A stretch of 64,000 nucleotides of DNA from Cristatella mucedo. Lineage: Eukaryota > Bryozoa > Phylactolaemata > Cristatellidae. Every line of letters begins with the position of its first letter. Position 1 is the first letter of the stretch. Both the position numbers and the translations under genes were made by a program. The notes under the pieces were generated by a model, which saw only the letters and a program-made list of their open reading frames with translations, was not told where the DNA came from and did not search any database. Shown here in pieces: positions 12,617 through 25,157 of this stretch. The stretch spans positions 60,001 to 124,000 of the forward strand of contig WPIO01000250.1 of assembly GCA_009760855.2 (NCBI GenBank), written 5' to 3'.

Positions 12617-13436
12617 CAGCTCGTGTTCGACAGCTGCCTCAATTTCAAAAGCTTCATTCAGAAAACTGCCTCTACAGTTGGCCATCACATCCGATTCCTA
12701 TCCAAGATTAGGAGCTGTCTCCCACAGTGGCTTGTAAAAAATTTAGCTATCTCATTAGTTCTGTCTCGGCTTGATTATTGTAATTCCCTTTTGGCTGGGC
12801 TGCCAAAGAAAACTAGTATGCCACTGCAGTGGACAGTGAATATGGCAGCAAGGCTAGTCTTCAAGGCCGAGCGGTTTGAGCACGTATCTCCTTTGCTAAA
12901 TGAGCTAGGATGGATGCCGTTTGAGCAGCGGATACAGAGGAAAGTTCTTAAGGTGACCCACAAGGCCCACCACGGCTTGGTTCCTTTGTGCCTAGCTGAA
13001 CTGCTGCATAAGTTACAGCCTGTTAGTGTGCACAGGTCTTGTGTGGACCATAAATTAGCTGTCCCACTCCTCCACTTAAAGACAGTTGGCGACAGAAGCT
13101 TTAGCTCTGCAGGTCCTAGACTGTGGAACTTGCTTCCACAATTCTTGCACAACGACAACTACTCACCTACTTGCTTACTATTTCATATCTTTTTCAGCGG
13201 TCCTGAGCTGCTACTTCTATGCCACTCACTACCTCAACTCCTGATCTGATTCAGCTATGCTTCCCACTTTCTCTTGGTTGGATGAGACACAGTCTGTTGG
13301 CTGCCGAATGCGTACCGATAGCTGCTTTGGCTATGAGTGCACTATACAAAACTCTTCTGCGTAACACCCACATTGTCTTTACGACTTTGTGGAGTTACAG
13401 ACGGAGATCCATTACATTACATTAAATTACAAAAAA
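12617..13436 (+). mobile_element. LINE family 2, 3' part with intact C-terminal ORF2 frame
   Basis: A frame open to 13249 encodes the C-terminal third of a CR1-group ORF2 downstream of the RT catalytic core. Recognisable blocks are LDYCNSLLAGLP (near 12770), NMAARLVFKAERFEHV (near 12840), HGLVPLCLAELL (near 12975) and FSSAGPRLWNLLP (near 13110). These match the layout of family-1 ORF2 ends but differ clearly in sequence. The 3' UTR follows to 13436 and ends in an ATTAC-type tail (ccattacattacatt). It sits exactly at the right edge of duplication copy A. 5'-truncated; no catalytic RT motifs present. Confidence 0.8.
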
Positions 13437-13832
13437 TGAAGTGACCTAAAAGTGAACGACGGATTTTTGAATTCAATCCATTGCTTGACTAGTAGCCGTT
13501 AGTCTTTAGCTTCAGGTCATGTCCCTGACCCTTGAAAAAACTGTAATCAGGCCACTTATCAAGAAAGCGACAGGAGATTAAGAGAACTTAAGCAACTACC
13601 GCCCAGTCTCCCTTCTACCATTCCTATCAAAGACACTGGAACGGGTCGTGGCGGCCCAGCTCAACTCATACATCGAAACCTCACACCTTGCTAGCAAGGT
13701 CCAGCCTAGCTTTAGAGCTAATCACTCCACAGAGTCAGCATTGCTTAGGGTGTACAACGACCTCCTTAGGAATGCAGACGTGGGTTGATTGTCTGTACTT
13801 GTTTTGCTCGACCTTCCAGCAGCATTTGATAC
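13437..13832. mobile_element. Two joined family-1 LINE fragments in opposite orientation
   Basis: 13437-13500 is the reverse strand of LINE ORF2 (gtgacctaaaagtgaacgac, then the ttgcttgactagtagcc segment). 13500-13832 is forward LINE covering the start of RT: cagtctcccttctaccattc, then the region for N-H-S-T-E-S-A-L-L and the motif A region A-A-F-D. The forward piece stops exactly where copy B of the duplication begins. Confidence 0.75.
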
Positions 13833-16800
13833 TTCTGGTGCTTAATAGCCTTACATTAATTCACTAGGAACGTAACGCCGCGAGACTGAATGAGGTCGCT
13901 CGTAACATCCCTGTACTTATCTGGCACACAGCTCCATAGATGGAATCGAGGCGACGGATTTCACCTCTGCTATAGCCGCCTCGCCTCGGGCAATGCTAGT
14001 CCTTATGAGTGGGCTCGAGTAGCCATGGCATACCCACTCCTTTGTGGTGATGGCAACACGGCCGTGTAAGCCTGCTTGCTAGTTCCAAGGTAATGCGAAA
14101 ACTAATTTTAATTAAAAACTAATATTGGCGATCTTGGTTGGTTTCGAATGCTGTTGGAGCACCATTTTTTTCCACTCAAAGTACCGTTATTCCGTTTGAC
14201 GGCTAATCTCAAAAATTCCAGCGTTGACTGCATTACAGATAATAAACTTACTTGCATTACAATATCTGTCTGGCGTCCAGAGAGATGTGTATCTCTTTTT
14301 TGGCATTTAGCATGTACACTAAAGGAAGAGAGTAAATTGTTAAGAGACACATTGCTTAGTTTCGGCACGGCAAAGTCAACTTATCTTTACGTTTCCTCGC
14401 CTCGCTTCCGCTCAAGTTGTCGTCTCCTATTTGGTCTACTTTCAGCATGAAAACATTCTGCAAAGGAAACATCTGTCTCACGCAACTTTTGAAGTGACAG
14501 CGAGTTGACGTCGAAACGCACGCCGTCCCACCGGACGAGTCGCAGTTTGCTGACATCGCGCAGCCTTTGTTGACCAAGCGCACACGGTCACAGTGAAAGG
14601 ATAGACTAATCTAGCCACTTTTTGTTCCCTATCGACGCGCATTTAGCATTTCCAGTGAATAATTCATTCAATGCCGTCCGTAACTATTGCATAAGTGAAC
14701 CGTGGAAAGGCCATTACTTGAAATCAGCTCGGACAGCATATCTCCTGTAGCTTGAGCAAGCCGGTACGTCGAGGGAGACGAGTGTAATGACGCGTTTCGG
14801 GAAAGAAGACCTGCTCTTTGAATTCGCTCACAATTTCGACAAGTTTGTGCCTTGATCTTCATATTTAAACTTGCGCGCCCGCACGTCGGTACCTTCCGAC
14901 TGACACCTCGGCTGGAATGTTTTATTGTTTGTGTAAGTGTATTTCTGCGTGGAATGATAATAAGGAAGAAGATTTACTTTCGTGACCAGTGTTGCTTCTA
15001 AGCAAACATTGCAGCGCGACATTCATTCAGTCCTTAAGCGATTATGTTAATTTGCACTTTTTGTCGTCCTGAAGAACCATAGTGACCTTATTCACATCAG
15101 CACAAAGGTCGCACCGAATCATTAAGCACAGCAGGAAACGGAATTACGGAATTTGTTTCTTCATCGCGTTTGCCTCAAAAGTAGGCTTTAAAATCGTCGC
15201 TGTTTAAACCATTGCAAATACTTTGCATTTAATTACGGAAGTCATATGCTCTTACCGCCTTGGCGTACATGAAGAGCCTGGATCGAGAGTAAGTTCTCTT
15301 AGGGCACAGTGCAAATTCAGTTTACACAAAATGGCATCAATATGGTAATCGTTTATGTGACGGTGCAGTTCGACGCCAGCGAGGATGCCGCGGCAAAGAC
15401 GCCAGCGAGGAGGCAGCCCGAAACAAGATTGATAAGAATGCGCCCACTGTTTGGTCGTTCTTGACCGCTGGCTACCTGACGCTGTGGCGGTTAGGCCCTA
15501 TGCAATCGGGGCTCTCGGCCACTGGTGTCCAAACAATGAAGCATCGCCTAGCGGACTTAGGCATTCTGCGTGTGGAGTGGAGGCCGTCGCGGCGGCTGTG
15601 CGTCTCCGATGCCATTACCTGCTCGGAAGGAGTGCTGTCCCTGTTTTCCTGAGCCGGGAGGCACAGGTAGTACACGCGTCCCCGGCAGGGGAGGGCTCCA
15701 CCGGCAAATGTATAAACGTTCAACATTTAAACAAATCTTACACGAATATGCTGCAAAAAGTAAATATACTTGCAGCAAGTAACCAAATAAAGCTATGGAC
15801 GTTAACTAAGAGCTTGCTCCGTCGCAGACAACAAGGATTAGGCTGCGATTGGCGTGAGTCCAATAGAAGGATCGTGTTTTTTTTTCAAGTCGTGCTTGAA
15901 CGCTGGAATATTTTCTCATTTTGTTACTGTCAGTATTACAAGTTTGACCTGGGAAATCTGCCATGCTCATCCCCACTAAGCGTGCTTTTCTAGGAGTGAC
16001 GAGAAAATTCCAGCTCCACTATTACTTTTATAAATCCCGAAAATTACTCTTTCATCGCTGCCTCTTCCTTTAAACATTTGAAAACACGCAGTATCATTGA
16101 AATTTGGCAGCTGACATCTAGCTTGCAATCCTGCATACTTCAGAGATATTTAGCATCCATCAAGCAGTTTTGAAATCCTAATAGAAATGTCCAATTCACA
16201 CTTCTGTCACACTAAAGAGCTGCTAATAATAATCGGGTCGTCCGTAAAAACGACACAACCCCTCAGCATAGACGATAGAGCTGCCAACTGAACCGCTTAG
16301 CTCACTCAGCCTCGAGATAATTTCGTACCTGGTCCTCCTGCTGAAGGAAAATGGGACGCTGCCGACCAGAAATGTCGTCTACATACTTCTCCATTTTCGC
16401 CTTAGCTATTGCTGGGTGCTGGCCTCTCCCGTATCAGTAGCAGCCGTGTGTGCCGACGGCAAATCAATCGCTTCTTCATCTTTCACGCCGGTTTGCTCAG
16501 GTGAAACGGCTCTTACACAGGCACAATGTACACTTGACCGACAAAATCTTCCAATGCTGGCTTGCCATCATTTCCTTCGACCTCTCATCGCGTCCATCTA
16601 TCATAATGGCTAAGTGAACGGCTAGCCAAACTTGTTTTTCTATGTCCTTACGGCGATTTCAGATTTTCCGGAGCACTTCTAGCAACTGCAATATTTAAAT
16701 TACAAGAAAACTTTTCTGCCGATCTTGGCAGCTATGGCGGTACAACGGCAAGACACTAAAACCAACCTCTAACAGTTGTTCTTGGATTCTTCTTGGGGAT

Positions 16801-17451
16801 GTCTCACTCAGTCTAGGACCAAGATAGTAATCCGAGGCAGAAGAGAGTGCTTGTCGATATCGGTCTCTCGTTTCTAGCCTCCTTACATATCGACTTCGCA
16901 TAGGCCACAGATAAAGTAGAATTAGCACACACGTAGCACACGTGTAGCGTATCATGCGAATCTCTCTGGCGGAACGAAGTAGCTCCTTCAGGCAAGTAGC
17001 CGTGAATTTGTCCGATTGGTGTGAAAGTTGGTCTTGTTAAAGCGTCACCAAAAGCCACCAGATTTTTGCAGATATAAATATGTGTCTGTTCTAAAAGCTT
17101 GGCTATTTTAGAGGCGATCAGCAAACGGGAAATGTGCTTTATTTCATGACCTCACAATTTATTTTTAACGAATTAGCGATTCAACGCCAGCAGTCTTCTT
17201 GAGGTAGGTCCCTTACTGTAGCTACGGTGCAGATAACACAATAAAATGACCTGCGACTACTCTCATAGCCGAAAGTACTCAAAAATAAATGTAAGCGAAA
17301 GTCTTTGTAAGTCAGTAGAACATGCCACTGCTAACCAATTACGCAAAACAGACGTAGCTCACACGATCACAGAACGACCTCATTCATTAGAAAGTACAAG
17401 CAAAGCTGCAAAATTTGCTTACACACTGCTAATTAATGCGGCAATCCATAT

Positions 17452-17572
17452 ATCAATAATAATAATAATGCACTTGATAAAGCACCCCCAGAGATTCCAA
17501 TCTCTTTCTAGGCGCTTCACATTGGCGGTAAAAGGAATCACCTGTAAATGGCGAAACCTGAAGAATGTTTGC
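17452..17572 (-). mobile_element. Family-1 LINE 3' tail fragment (copy B)
   Basis: Same inverted tail as 9132-9250, with an AAT-type run at 17456-17470. It is directly fused to the forward LINE without the 551 bp present in copy A. Confidence 0.75.
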
Positions 17573-19215
17573 CTCAGCACCTTCCAAAAAAGGCCGTAGT
17601 CAGGCCATTACTCCAGAAAGTGACACGAGACTAAGAGAACTTGATCAATTACCGCCCAATCTCAGTTCTACCATTCCTATCAAAGACACTGGAACTGGTC
17701 GTGGTGGACCAGCTGAACTCATATGTTGAAACTTCAAACCTTGCTATTAAGTTCCAGTCTGGCTTCAGAGCTAATCACTCCACTGAATCAGCAGTGCTTC
17801 GGGTATACAACTGTCTACTTAGGAATGCAGACCTGGATATAATATCTCTGTTAGTTTCGCACAATCTTTCGGCCGCGTTTGATCAATCGCCAAGTTCTTT
17901 TTGAGCCCCTGTCATTGCGTTTGGGCATTACTGCCACTGCTCCAAAATTTTTCAGTTCCAATTTCAGTGGGACACTCTAGAGTATTGATATTCATGAACA
18001 AAGTTCATCCAAGGTACTTCTGAAATATGGGGTAGTGGCTCTGTGCTCGGTCCGGCTCTTTTTCCGTTACTATTGCCGTTATTATATTCTTCCTCTTGCA
18101 ATATAATAGCCAAGCCCAATTTAAGCTTTACCTGATACGCAGTTTACACTCATTTGTTCCTTTGTTCCCTTCCAAAAATCGAGAACGTCGAATTCTCTCA
18201 ACTTCCTAGCTGCATGTATTGATGATACATGATGCATGTATTGATGACATCCCCACATGGATAGCAGCATTTTTTGTTAAACTAAATGATGATAAAACTA
18301 ACTTACTAGTGATGGGAAACCAAGGGTGATTCAGAAATTGGAAATGCTAAAGCTCAAATTCGGCTCTGCCAGTATATCTCCTGTTGAGTCTGCACGAAAT
18401 CTAGGTATTATGTTCCAAACTGAACTTTCGTTAGACAACCACATCACCTCCACAATCAAGTCTGCCTACTTTCAGCTACTTAACTTTGCTAACACTCGGG
18501 CTTGTTTTGACAATATGACACATATCAGTAGGTCCATGCATTAGAAATATCCCGTCTTGACTTCAGTAACTCACTGCTTGCTGGCCTACCGGCATGTGAA
18601 ATCAGGCACTTGCAGTTGGTGGAAAACTCTGCAGCTAGGCTTGTCTGTCGTGAGCATTGCAGTTGCCACATCACACCAAGTCTCGTCACCCTGCAGTGGC
18701 TACCAGTCAAGCAACGCATTGACTACAAGGTTGAATCACTCACTTTTAGGTCACTTCATTTTTTGGTCCCAGCTACCTATCCCATTCAATCCCCCCATGC
18801 AAAACATGATACCACCGGCTTTTCAGAATCTAACTGTTTACCTATACGTCGTACAAACCTAAAATCCTTTGGAGTCCGTACCTTTAGTTCGTACGTCACC
18901 AAAACTTGGGACGCATTCCCGACTTCCGTTACGAATCCCCTGACTTGATTACATGTACAAATAAATTAAATCCTACCTATTTATCACAGCATTTAGTGGG
19001 TCCCTTTGATTTGTTGCGTGTATGCCTATGCGTGCTGACACTGTGCATGCTGACCCTGTGCTTGTCACCCTTAACAATGTTATTCTTGTTTTTCATTGAG
19101 CATGCAAGGACTAGCCATTCACTCACGCTTCCTTTACAGTACATGTAAAGCGTCTAGAAAGAGAACGAGTTCTCTGAGGGCACTTTATGAAGAGTGTTAT
19201 TATTGTATTAGTGTA
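17573..19215 (+). mobile_element. Family-1 LINE, mutated (copy B)
   Basis: Duplicate of the LINE at 9260-11440, starting at the RT N-terminus. Visible blocks: [16 protein letters not shown] (near 17645), [16 protein letters not shown] (near 17755), SASISPVESARNLGI (near 18370) and LDFSNSLLAGLPACEI-like sequence in another frame (near 18560). Ends with the 3' stem-loop near 19140-19200. Frameshifts throughout; non-functional. Confidence 0.9.
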
Positions 19216-19272
19216 GCAGGTACCTCAGTTTCGCAGTTTCACAATTTTTACTCTTCACATCCAGCAGCTAAA

Positions 19273-19380
19273 TCTCGTCCAGCACCGGATGCTTGGTTAG
19301 CACCGGAAGCTCAGCCTGCACAGGAAGTTCGGCCAGCACCGGAAGTTTTACCAGCACCGCAAGTTCGGCCAGCACAGAAA
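19273..19380. repeat. 18-bp minisatellite, six diverged units (copy B)
   Basis: Six units of exactly 18 bp that differ from one another, for example GCTTGGTTAGCACCGGAA and GTTCGGCCAGCACCGGAA. Flanks match those of the 21-unit array in copy A (gctcggctct on the right), so this is the same locus in its unexpanded state. Confidence 0.92.
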
Positions 19381-20125
19381 GCTCGGCTCTCTCTCCCAGC
19401 TTTACCGGCGGTCGTCTGGGCAAAGCAGGCTGTAGGGCTGACAGCACTAGAGCTAATGCTCTGCGCTCGGACCGGTCGTCACCACGGCATGTGTCAGCCT
19501 CTATTTCATTTAGCATAGGTTTAAAATGCTCCTAAAAGCTGCCATCGCCAAGGGCAGCACGGCAAGTTCTAGCTGGCTGGCCAAGCATACAGTGGCTTCT
19601 ATAAATTACTGCAATCCACCCTAATTAGGCTGAAATAAAAACAGTGTAGGCGTTCAGAGCTCAATTTGTAGGTGAATACTGTACTAAACCTTCGATTCTA
19701 TTTAAATACCAAGTCTCGTGTCGTTTCGCAAGCACACTTATGCAAATGAGTAGTAACGGCAGAAGCCTGTCCCTCAATCCAGCACAATCCGTCTAAGTTT
19801 ACCTCGAATCCACCAAAAAACAGCAGGACAAAACGGCCAAAATTTTTAACATAAAAACTAACCTACAAGTCAAATTTAGTCACAGCATCCCAAGCTATTT
19901 CGCTGAAGCGTTATCAGAAAGTGTACTGAAATAATTTGCAAGGGCCTGCAAAAATACGGCAATCAATCACGATCCACCGAAATCCACTGCATTCTTCCGC
20001 GGGACGAAGGAAATCCTGTTCAAAATGCTTCCTTTTTCCAGCAAATGACTTAACTCTGTGACAATTGTACTCACAGAATTTAGCTTGCATTTTCAAGGCC
20101 GCTCTCGTACATTGCACTGCAGCTC

Positions 20126-21182
20126 ACTGTAATAGAGCAGGCCGCTTCCTCAATCCACTCTGATCCACGGCATCCACTACAAAACGGCCAGAAATAGATT
20201 TCGTAGAGCTCCAGTTTTTTTTCATATAAGTGCACTGTCTTCTGTATAATCCCGCTTAAAATGCAATTTTTTCTGCCAGCGCATTCTGGCTGTGCTCGGC
20301 AATCGCCCGAAATGACCTGTTATAAGAACTACAATCCACTCTAATCGACGCAAAATCACCCTTAAGTTCTCAAAGTGAAGCTCCAATCTATATTGCACAC
20401 AAGGCTAGACTCAGTTCAAAGTGCACTCACCAAATTTCGCTATAATTTGCATACGTATTGTCTTGCAATGCCCTGCAATCGACCACAACGGCCCAGTCCA
20501 ATGGCCCAATCCACCTCAAGTCGCCACAATCCGCTGCAAAGAGATCAGAACGCTTTCACCAGAAGCCCTAATTGAGATTACAAGCTTTTAATTTTCCGGT
20601 TGTTGATGTTTTAGAAATTGTTCACCATAATTGCCTCGAACATTCTACAGAAATGCACCGCATTCGACTGCAATGGCCCAGGCCTATACCGCAATCCACA
20701 AAAATTTGCAGGGAAACGACCAGAATAATTACACTTTAGACTCCAATAGTAATTATACAATGCTTTATTTTTTAGTCATTTCGTAACCATCTAATTCCAC
20801 TTCAAGTACCTCAATTATTTTGTAAAAATGCATTACCGTTGATTGGCATGCATTGCCAATGTGGAAAACACAGATTGGATAAAAATGTGAACAAGCAGGT
20901 GAGATGTTATGCGAATGAGAATTGGACCTTGGTGCAGCCGATTTCTCATCAATTTTCTACAGATTTTGGTGTCGGTCTGTGATTGCTATCGAATTCCGTT
21001 CATTGTTGAAATAAAATGTGCACAATTGCTCGAAAATTTTACAGTTTCACTTTTGACGCAATGAAACGTCAAATGCCATTAAAATTAGTGCTTTTCATAG
21101 CCAATTCGTGGTTAATTTGCCGGGGACTGTAATGGATTTATGCCTCAAGCCCCGATGACTATGGCATACCCTTTCCCGAGTT
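20126..21182. other. Sequence with dispersed CAATCCACT-like motifs, no gene
   Basis: Irregular recurrences of caatccac / caatcgac occur at about 20150, 20332, 20478, 20507, 20530 and 20690. The interior of the duplication has similar motifs near 12110, 12470, 19610 and 19980. Perhaps an old, heavily decayed repeat. No frame looks coding. Confidence 0.35.
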
Positions 21183-21345
21183 CTTGAGCTGCAATTTCCA
21201 CACTGCTCACTACCTCAACAGCTCTCGTGACTCTGCTATGCTACTCACTTTCTCTTTATTGCTTTAGGTAAGTCTGTGGGCTAACGAATGCGTACCGAAA
21301 GCCTCTTAGACTGTTTGTGAGCCGTGCAAAACTCTCGTGCGGGCT
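21183..21345 (+). mobile_element. LINE family 2, 3' UTR fragment
   Basis: Matches the family-2 3' UTR at 45270-45430, sharing gactctgctatgct, ctcactttctcttt and cgaatgcgtaccgaaagcc. No coding part remains. Confidence 0.6.
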
Positions 21346-21635
21346 TTCATCAAATTATGGCAATGAGGCGCTGAATTAGTTTTAGTTCAAATAAAAAAAG
21401 AAAATATTAAGAAACGCCACCATGAAGCACTCTGGATTTCCTCAGGCATAGAAAATTCGTGCTAATAATCTTCCAACACCCGTAAGAAAAGGCTCTTGAA
21501 ATTTCCATGAGCCTAAATCTCATCCGACCAAAGTTGACGTTACGACTTTTGAGGTAATGTTTCACAATCTGACCCAAATGTAAGTCGCAAGCTTCAAATG
21601 ATGTCCTAACCACATCAGATATAATTCATTCATTT

Positions 21636-21768
21636 TATATATAGCGCCTGAAGAGAACTTAATCTCTATTCAGGCGCTTCACATATGCCCCGGGGCTCAA
21701 GCCCACGACCTCAGTCAGACCTTGGTCGGGGCAAGTACCTTAACCGCTAGACCGAACCAGCTCGGCGA
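21636..21768 (-). mobile_element. SINE-2: tRNA head plus LINE-like stem-loop tail
   Basis: On the minus strand it reads, in order: a tRNA-like head with A-box region (ggttcggtctagcggttaag), a B box (gggcttgagccc), then gcgcctgaatagagattaag followed by a perfectly complementary ttcaggcgc, and a short AT-rich end. The tail is a variant of the family-1 LINE 3' stem-loop. A second copy is at 45688-45797. This head-plus-LINE-tail design is typical of SINEs mobilised by a partner LINE. Confidence 0.8.
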
Positions 21769-22365
21769 TGAATGGCAGCATTCAGTGCTCTCATCACATC
21801 AATGTCTACGTGGGCACTCTCCGGTCAAATAACAGCTACAAGGAAATGATACTCTTTGAATCGGTCATCCATTACGAAAAGCACGTCGACCGCGACTGCT
21901 AATTACTCACTGACAAAAGACCTCAGTGATACCATTTAAATATAAGTACTCGTAGCCTCCCAACAGCATCTCTCTCTCTCTCTCACCTGTGACTATCCCA
22001 ACTTCTACAGGCAGTGGCGATCAGGCTCTTAACTTATTATAAGCAATTAGTTACGTTCACCCCCTCCATGGACAACTCCTGGTAGCGCCTGTAAGTATTC
22101 TAAGTTTTCGAGTTTCCCATAAGAGCGCCCCGAGCATTTACGGAGCTCCTAATGCAGCACAATCGATCTCGTCCGGCTGCACCCACCGGATAGGGTATGA
22201 ATGTTGGGAGCGTGAAGGTGACTCAGTGGACATTGGCAGCAAAAATAAAAACCACCCACTAATCTCTTCTTACGGCGAAAAAATTATGCTGTTTTTTTAA
22301 ACTCGTAGGCTAGCCGGCCGGCGAGCGCTCGGTTGCAGACGCTCCACTGCAGCTGGGACGTTGCG
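21769..22365. other. No gene recognised
   Basis: Contains a short CT run (21968-21986). Otherwise no repeat, RNA gene or convincing frame seen. Confidence 0.45.
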
Positions 22366-23437
22366 TTAGACACCGAGCTGTCTCTGCTTATTTTGCTCGA
22401 TCTTTCGGCAGCTTTTGATACCATCGATCACAAAGCTCTTCTAGAGCGCCTCTCATCTCGCCTGGGCATCACTGGCACTGCTCTGCAGTGGTTCAGGTCC
22501 TATCAGTGGGAGACCCCAGAGTACTGACGTGAATGGACAAAGATCATGTGAAGTACCTCTGAAATATGGAGTACCTCGGGGCTCCGTGCTAGGTCCGGTT
22601 CTTTTCACGTTTATACTCTGCCTCTTGCTGATGTGATTGCCGAGCACAATCTAGGCTTTCACTTCTATGCAGATGACACTCAGTTGTACCTTTGCTTTGA
22701 TTCCTCCCCGCCTTCGAGCACCTCAAATTCTCTCAACTCACTTGCTGCATGCCTTGATGACATCCGAACATGGATGGCAGCAATTTTTCTAAAACTAAAC
22801 AATGATAAAATTAACTTACTTGTTATGGGCAAACCCAGTGTGATTAAGAGATTGGAAGGGCTATCTCTCAAAATTGGCTCTGCCAGCATATCTCCTGTAG
22901 AATCAGCTCGAAATCTAGGTGTCATATTCCAAAGCGACCTCTCGTTAGACGACCATATCAGCTCCACAGTCAAATCTGCCTATTTTCAGCTTCATAACAT
23001 TGCTAAAATTCGGGCTTGTTTAGATAAGGATACCATGTCCAAGTTGGTATAATGCATTTGTGACATCCCATCTCGACTTCTGCAACTCACTGCTGACTGG
23101 CCTATTAGCACGTGTGATCAGGCGATTGCAGCTGGTGCACAACTCTGCAGCTAGGCTTGTCTGTCGTGAGCGTCGCAGTTGCCACATTACTCCACTTCTG
23201 GCCGACCTGCACGGGTTACCAGTCAAGCAATGGATTGACTTCAACGTTTTGTCGCTCACTTTTAGGTCCCTACATTCTATGACTCCAGCCTATCTCTCAG
23301 ATATACTACCCCATCAGGCCAAGCATCGTACCACCTGCTTTTCGGAATCCAACAGGGCAACAAATTCCTCGTACAAACCTCAAATCCTTTCGAGACCGTG
23401 CATTTAGTTCATATGCTCCCGAAGCCTGAAACTGCGG
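22366..23437 (+). mobile_element. Family-1 LINE, internal RT fragment
   Basis: Runs from RT motif A ([20 protein letters not shown], near 22390) through the GLRW-type loop ALQWFRSY (near 22480), the motif B region and an intact catalytic [10 protein letters not shown] (near 22665), to [20 protein letters not shown] (near 22890) and [18 protein letters not shown] (near 23070). The last recognisable part is near 23430. A 2-3 base loss near 22505 and a stop near 23050 break the frame. Lacks both 5' region and 3' tail, so it is a truncated relic. Confidence 0.9.
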
Positions 23438-24527
23438 CGTCAATCAGCTGTGTGAATAGGTGTCGGTCCTTTGTCTATCGTGAACGTTTTTAAGTCACAG
23501 TTCCCTGCAGGTGTTCGAGTGCAGGCGGCATTTAACGGTAACCATGACAACACCACGATGCTTAAATGAAACGTAGCCCTCAGCACGAGCTTTCGCTTCC
23601 TCCTCCTTCTCCCACCGTTGTTATAGCAATCTAACAATGATGATGGCAATATTCTTGGAGCGAAACGTTTTTGAGGATGCTCGATGCCTGTAGATATGGC
23701 TGTGGAGGAGCGCGGCCTTATAAATCGGGCTGGCTCGTCCTACGGCACCACAAGTAGTCTGCACTACCCACACTGACTGGAATCTCGGTTCGGTGGTCTT
23801 GCAACGGTCTTCTGCTCGACCGGCAAAGTCGTGGACTTTCTCTTTTCTCTACACCTCTGGTGGGTGGATCGTAGCAAGAACCGCATGGCAGAAAAGCTGT
23901 CCGAATTGTAACACAAGTGGACAGTGCAAAGTAAAAAGTGTGTAACAAAAGTGCAGCAAAAGTTCGGGCTGAACTTGCAGCACCTTTAGGCCAAAAATGC
24001 AGCACCTTTACCTGTGTTTAGTCTCAACCGATGATTGAAGAATACTGGAGACACGCTAAATGGATTGCACGGCTAGCAACTTATAGATTCAGCTCAGCCA
24101 GTACAAGCCTGTATACAGACATGCAGCGAAGCGATGCAGCGACGATGAGCGCTCGTACACCCTAGCACTTATGTATAGCGGCGGCAGGCGAGCGACGTGA
24201 GGAGAAGCGTACTCAAAGTCTCGAGCACTCGAACCTTTTTTATGCTTGAGTGACACTGCTTTGCACAAAGTGCCAAAGCCCAGCCATTTCGGAGGGAAAA
24301 AGTGCTAATTGTCGAAGAAACCTTTTTTCTTAAAAGATATGGAATTCTGGAATAATAAACTGATGATGTAAATTTCAAATATGCCATGCAACAGCACTTC
24401 GTGCCCCAGTACGTAGTGCACCGATCTGCCGATATCTGAAAAGTTAATGTGAATACACAACGGAACACCTTCAGCATGTCGCATCAGACACTATATTGAA
24501 CTGACAATTAACACACAACGAGAAGAC
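23438..24527. other. No gene recognised
   Basis: Frames up to 102 codons exist on the minus strand but show no motif or domain I recognise. No repeats identified. Confidence 0.45.
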
Positions 24528-25157
24528 AGGTGATAATAATAATAATAGTTCACTTGATAAAGCGCCCTCTAAGAACTTAATCTCTCTCTAGACATTTGCT
24601 GTAAAGTGAAATGCAATTGAATGATAAGTAAAATCATGCTTGAAAAACAGACGAAATGAATAATATGGTTAGGGGTGACATGCACAGGGTCAGCATGCAA
24701 ATGTGGTTTGTGGCAGCATGCACAGTGTCAGCACGCATAAGCACATCAAGGACGAATCCCGGAGACCCACTAAATGCTATCCTAAATAGGTGTGTTTTTA
24801 GGTTCCTTTTAAAAGTGGTCAGGTCAGGGGATGTTCTGACGCAGGTCGGGAGGGAGTTCCAGGTTTTGGGAGCATATGAACTAAATGCACGGTCTCCAAA
24901 GGATTTAAGGTTTGTATGAGGTATTTCTAGACTGTTGGATTCCGAAAAGCGGGTGGTACGATGCTGGGCCTGATGGGGTAGTATATTTGACAGATATGCT
25001 GGAGCCATAGAATGAATGGACCTAAAAGTGAGCGACAAAACCTTGAAGTCAATCCGTTGCTTGACTGGTAGCCAGTGCAGGTCGGCGAGAAGTGGAGTAA
25101 TGTGGCAACTGCGACGCTCACGACAGACAAGCCTAGCTGCAGAGTTTTGCAGGTGTT
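24528..25157 (-). mobile_element. Family-1 LINE, 3' end copy
   Basis: The tail of AAT repeats (24533-24548 on the plus strand) is followed by the LINE stem-loop, 3' UTR and ORF2 C-terminus. The minus-strand frame 25038-24634 encodes [56 protein letters not shown] and LTTFKRNLKTHLF, ending at a stop in the normal place. 5'-truncated at about 25157. A fairly young copy. Confidence 0.92.

Larger units (their letters stand above)
5321..12622 (+). repeat. Copy A of a 6-7 kb direct duplication
   Basis: This segment aligns collinearly with 13833-20125. The left edges share ttc(c/t)ggtgct followed by aatagc and then attaggaacg-like sequence. The right edges share ttgca(t/c)tgcagctc. Divergence is substantial, with substitutions every few lines and many small indels. 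Copy A has three larger extras: about 200 bp at 6734-6934, 551 bp at 9260-9810, and the expanded minisatellite at 11500-11877. Frames that are open in both copies differ mainly at amino-acid-changing positions, so I see no conserved host gene inside. Confidence 0.9.
13833..20125 (+). repeat. Copy B of the 6-7 kb direct duplication
   Basis: Collinear with 5321-12622 in the same orientation. Compared with copy A it lacks about 200 bp corresponding to 6734-6934 and 551 bp corresponding to 9260-9810. It has a short internal repeat of gccagcgagg-containing sequence near 15375-15410 and an unexpanded minisatellite. Past 20125 the flank is unrelated to copy A's flank, where a family-2 LINE starts instead. 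Confidence 0.9.

Noticed and set aside
15451-15993. A 180-codon plus-strand frame in duplication copy B, partly shared with 7138-7584 in copy A
   Set aside because: Most differences between the copies change the amino acid, copy A has an in-frame stop at 7342-7344, and no domain is recognisable, so there is no sign of purifying selection.
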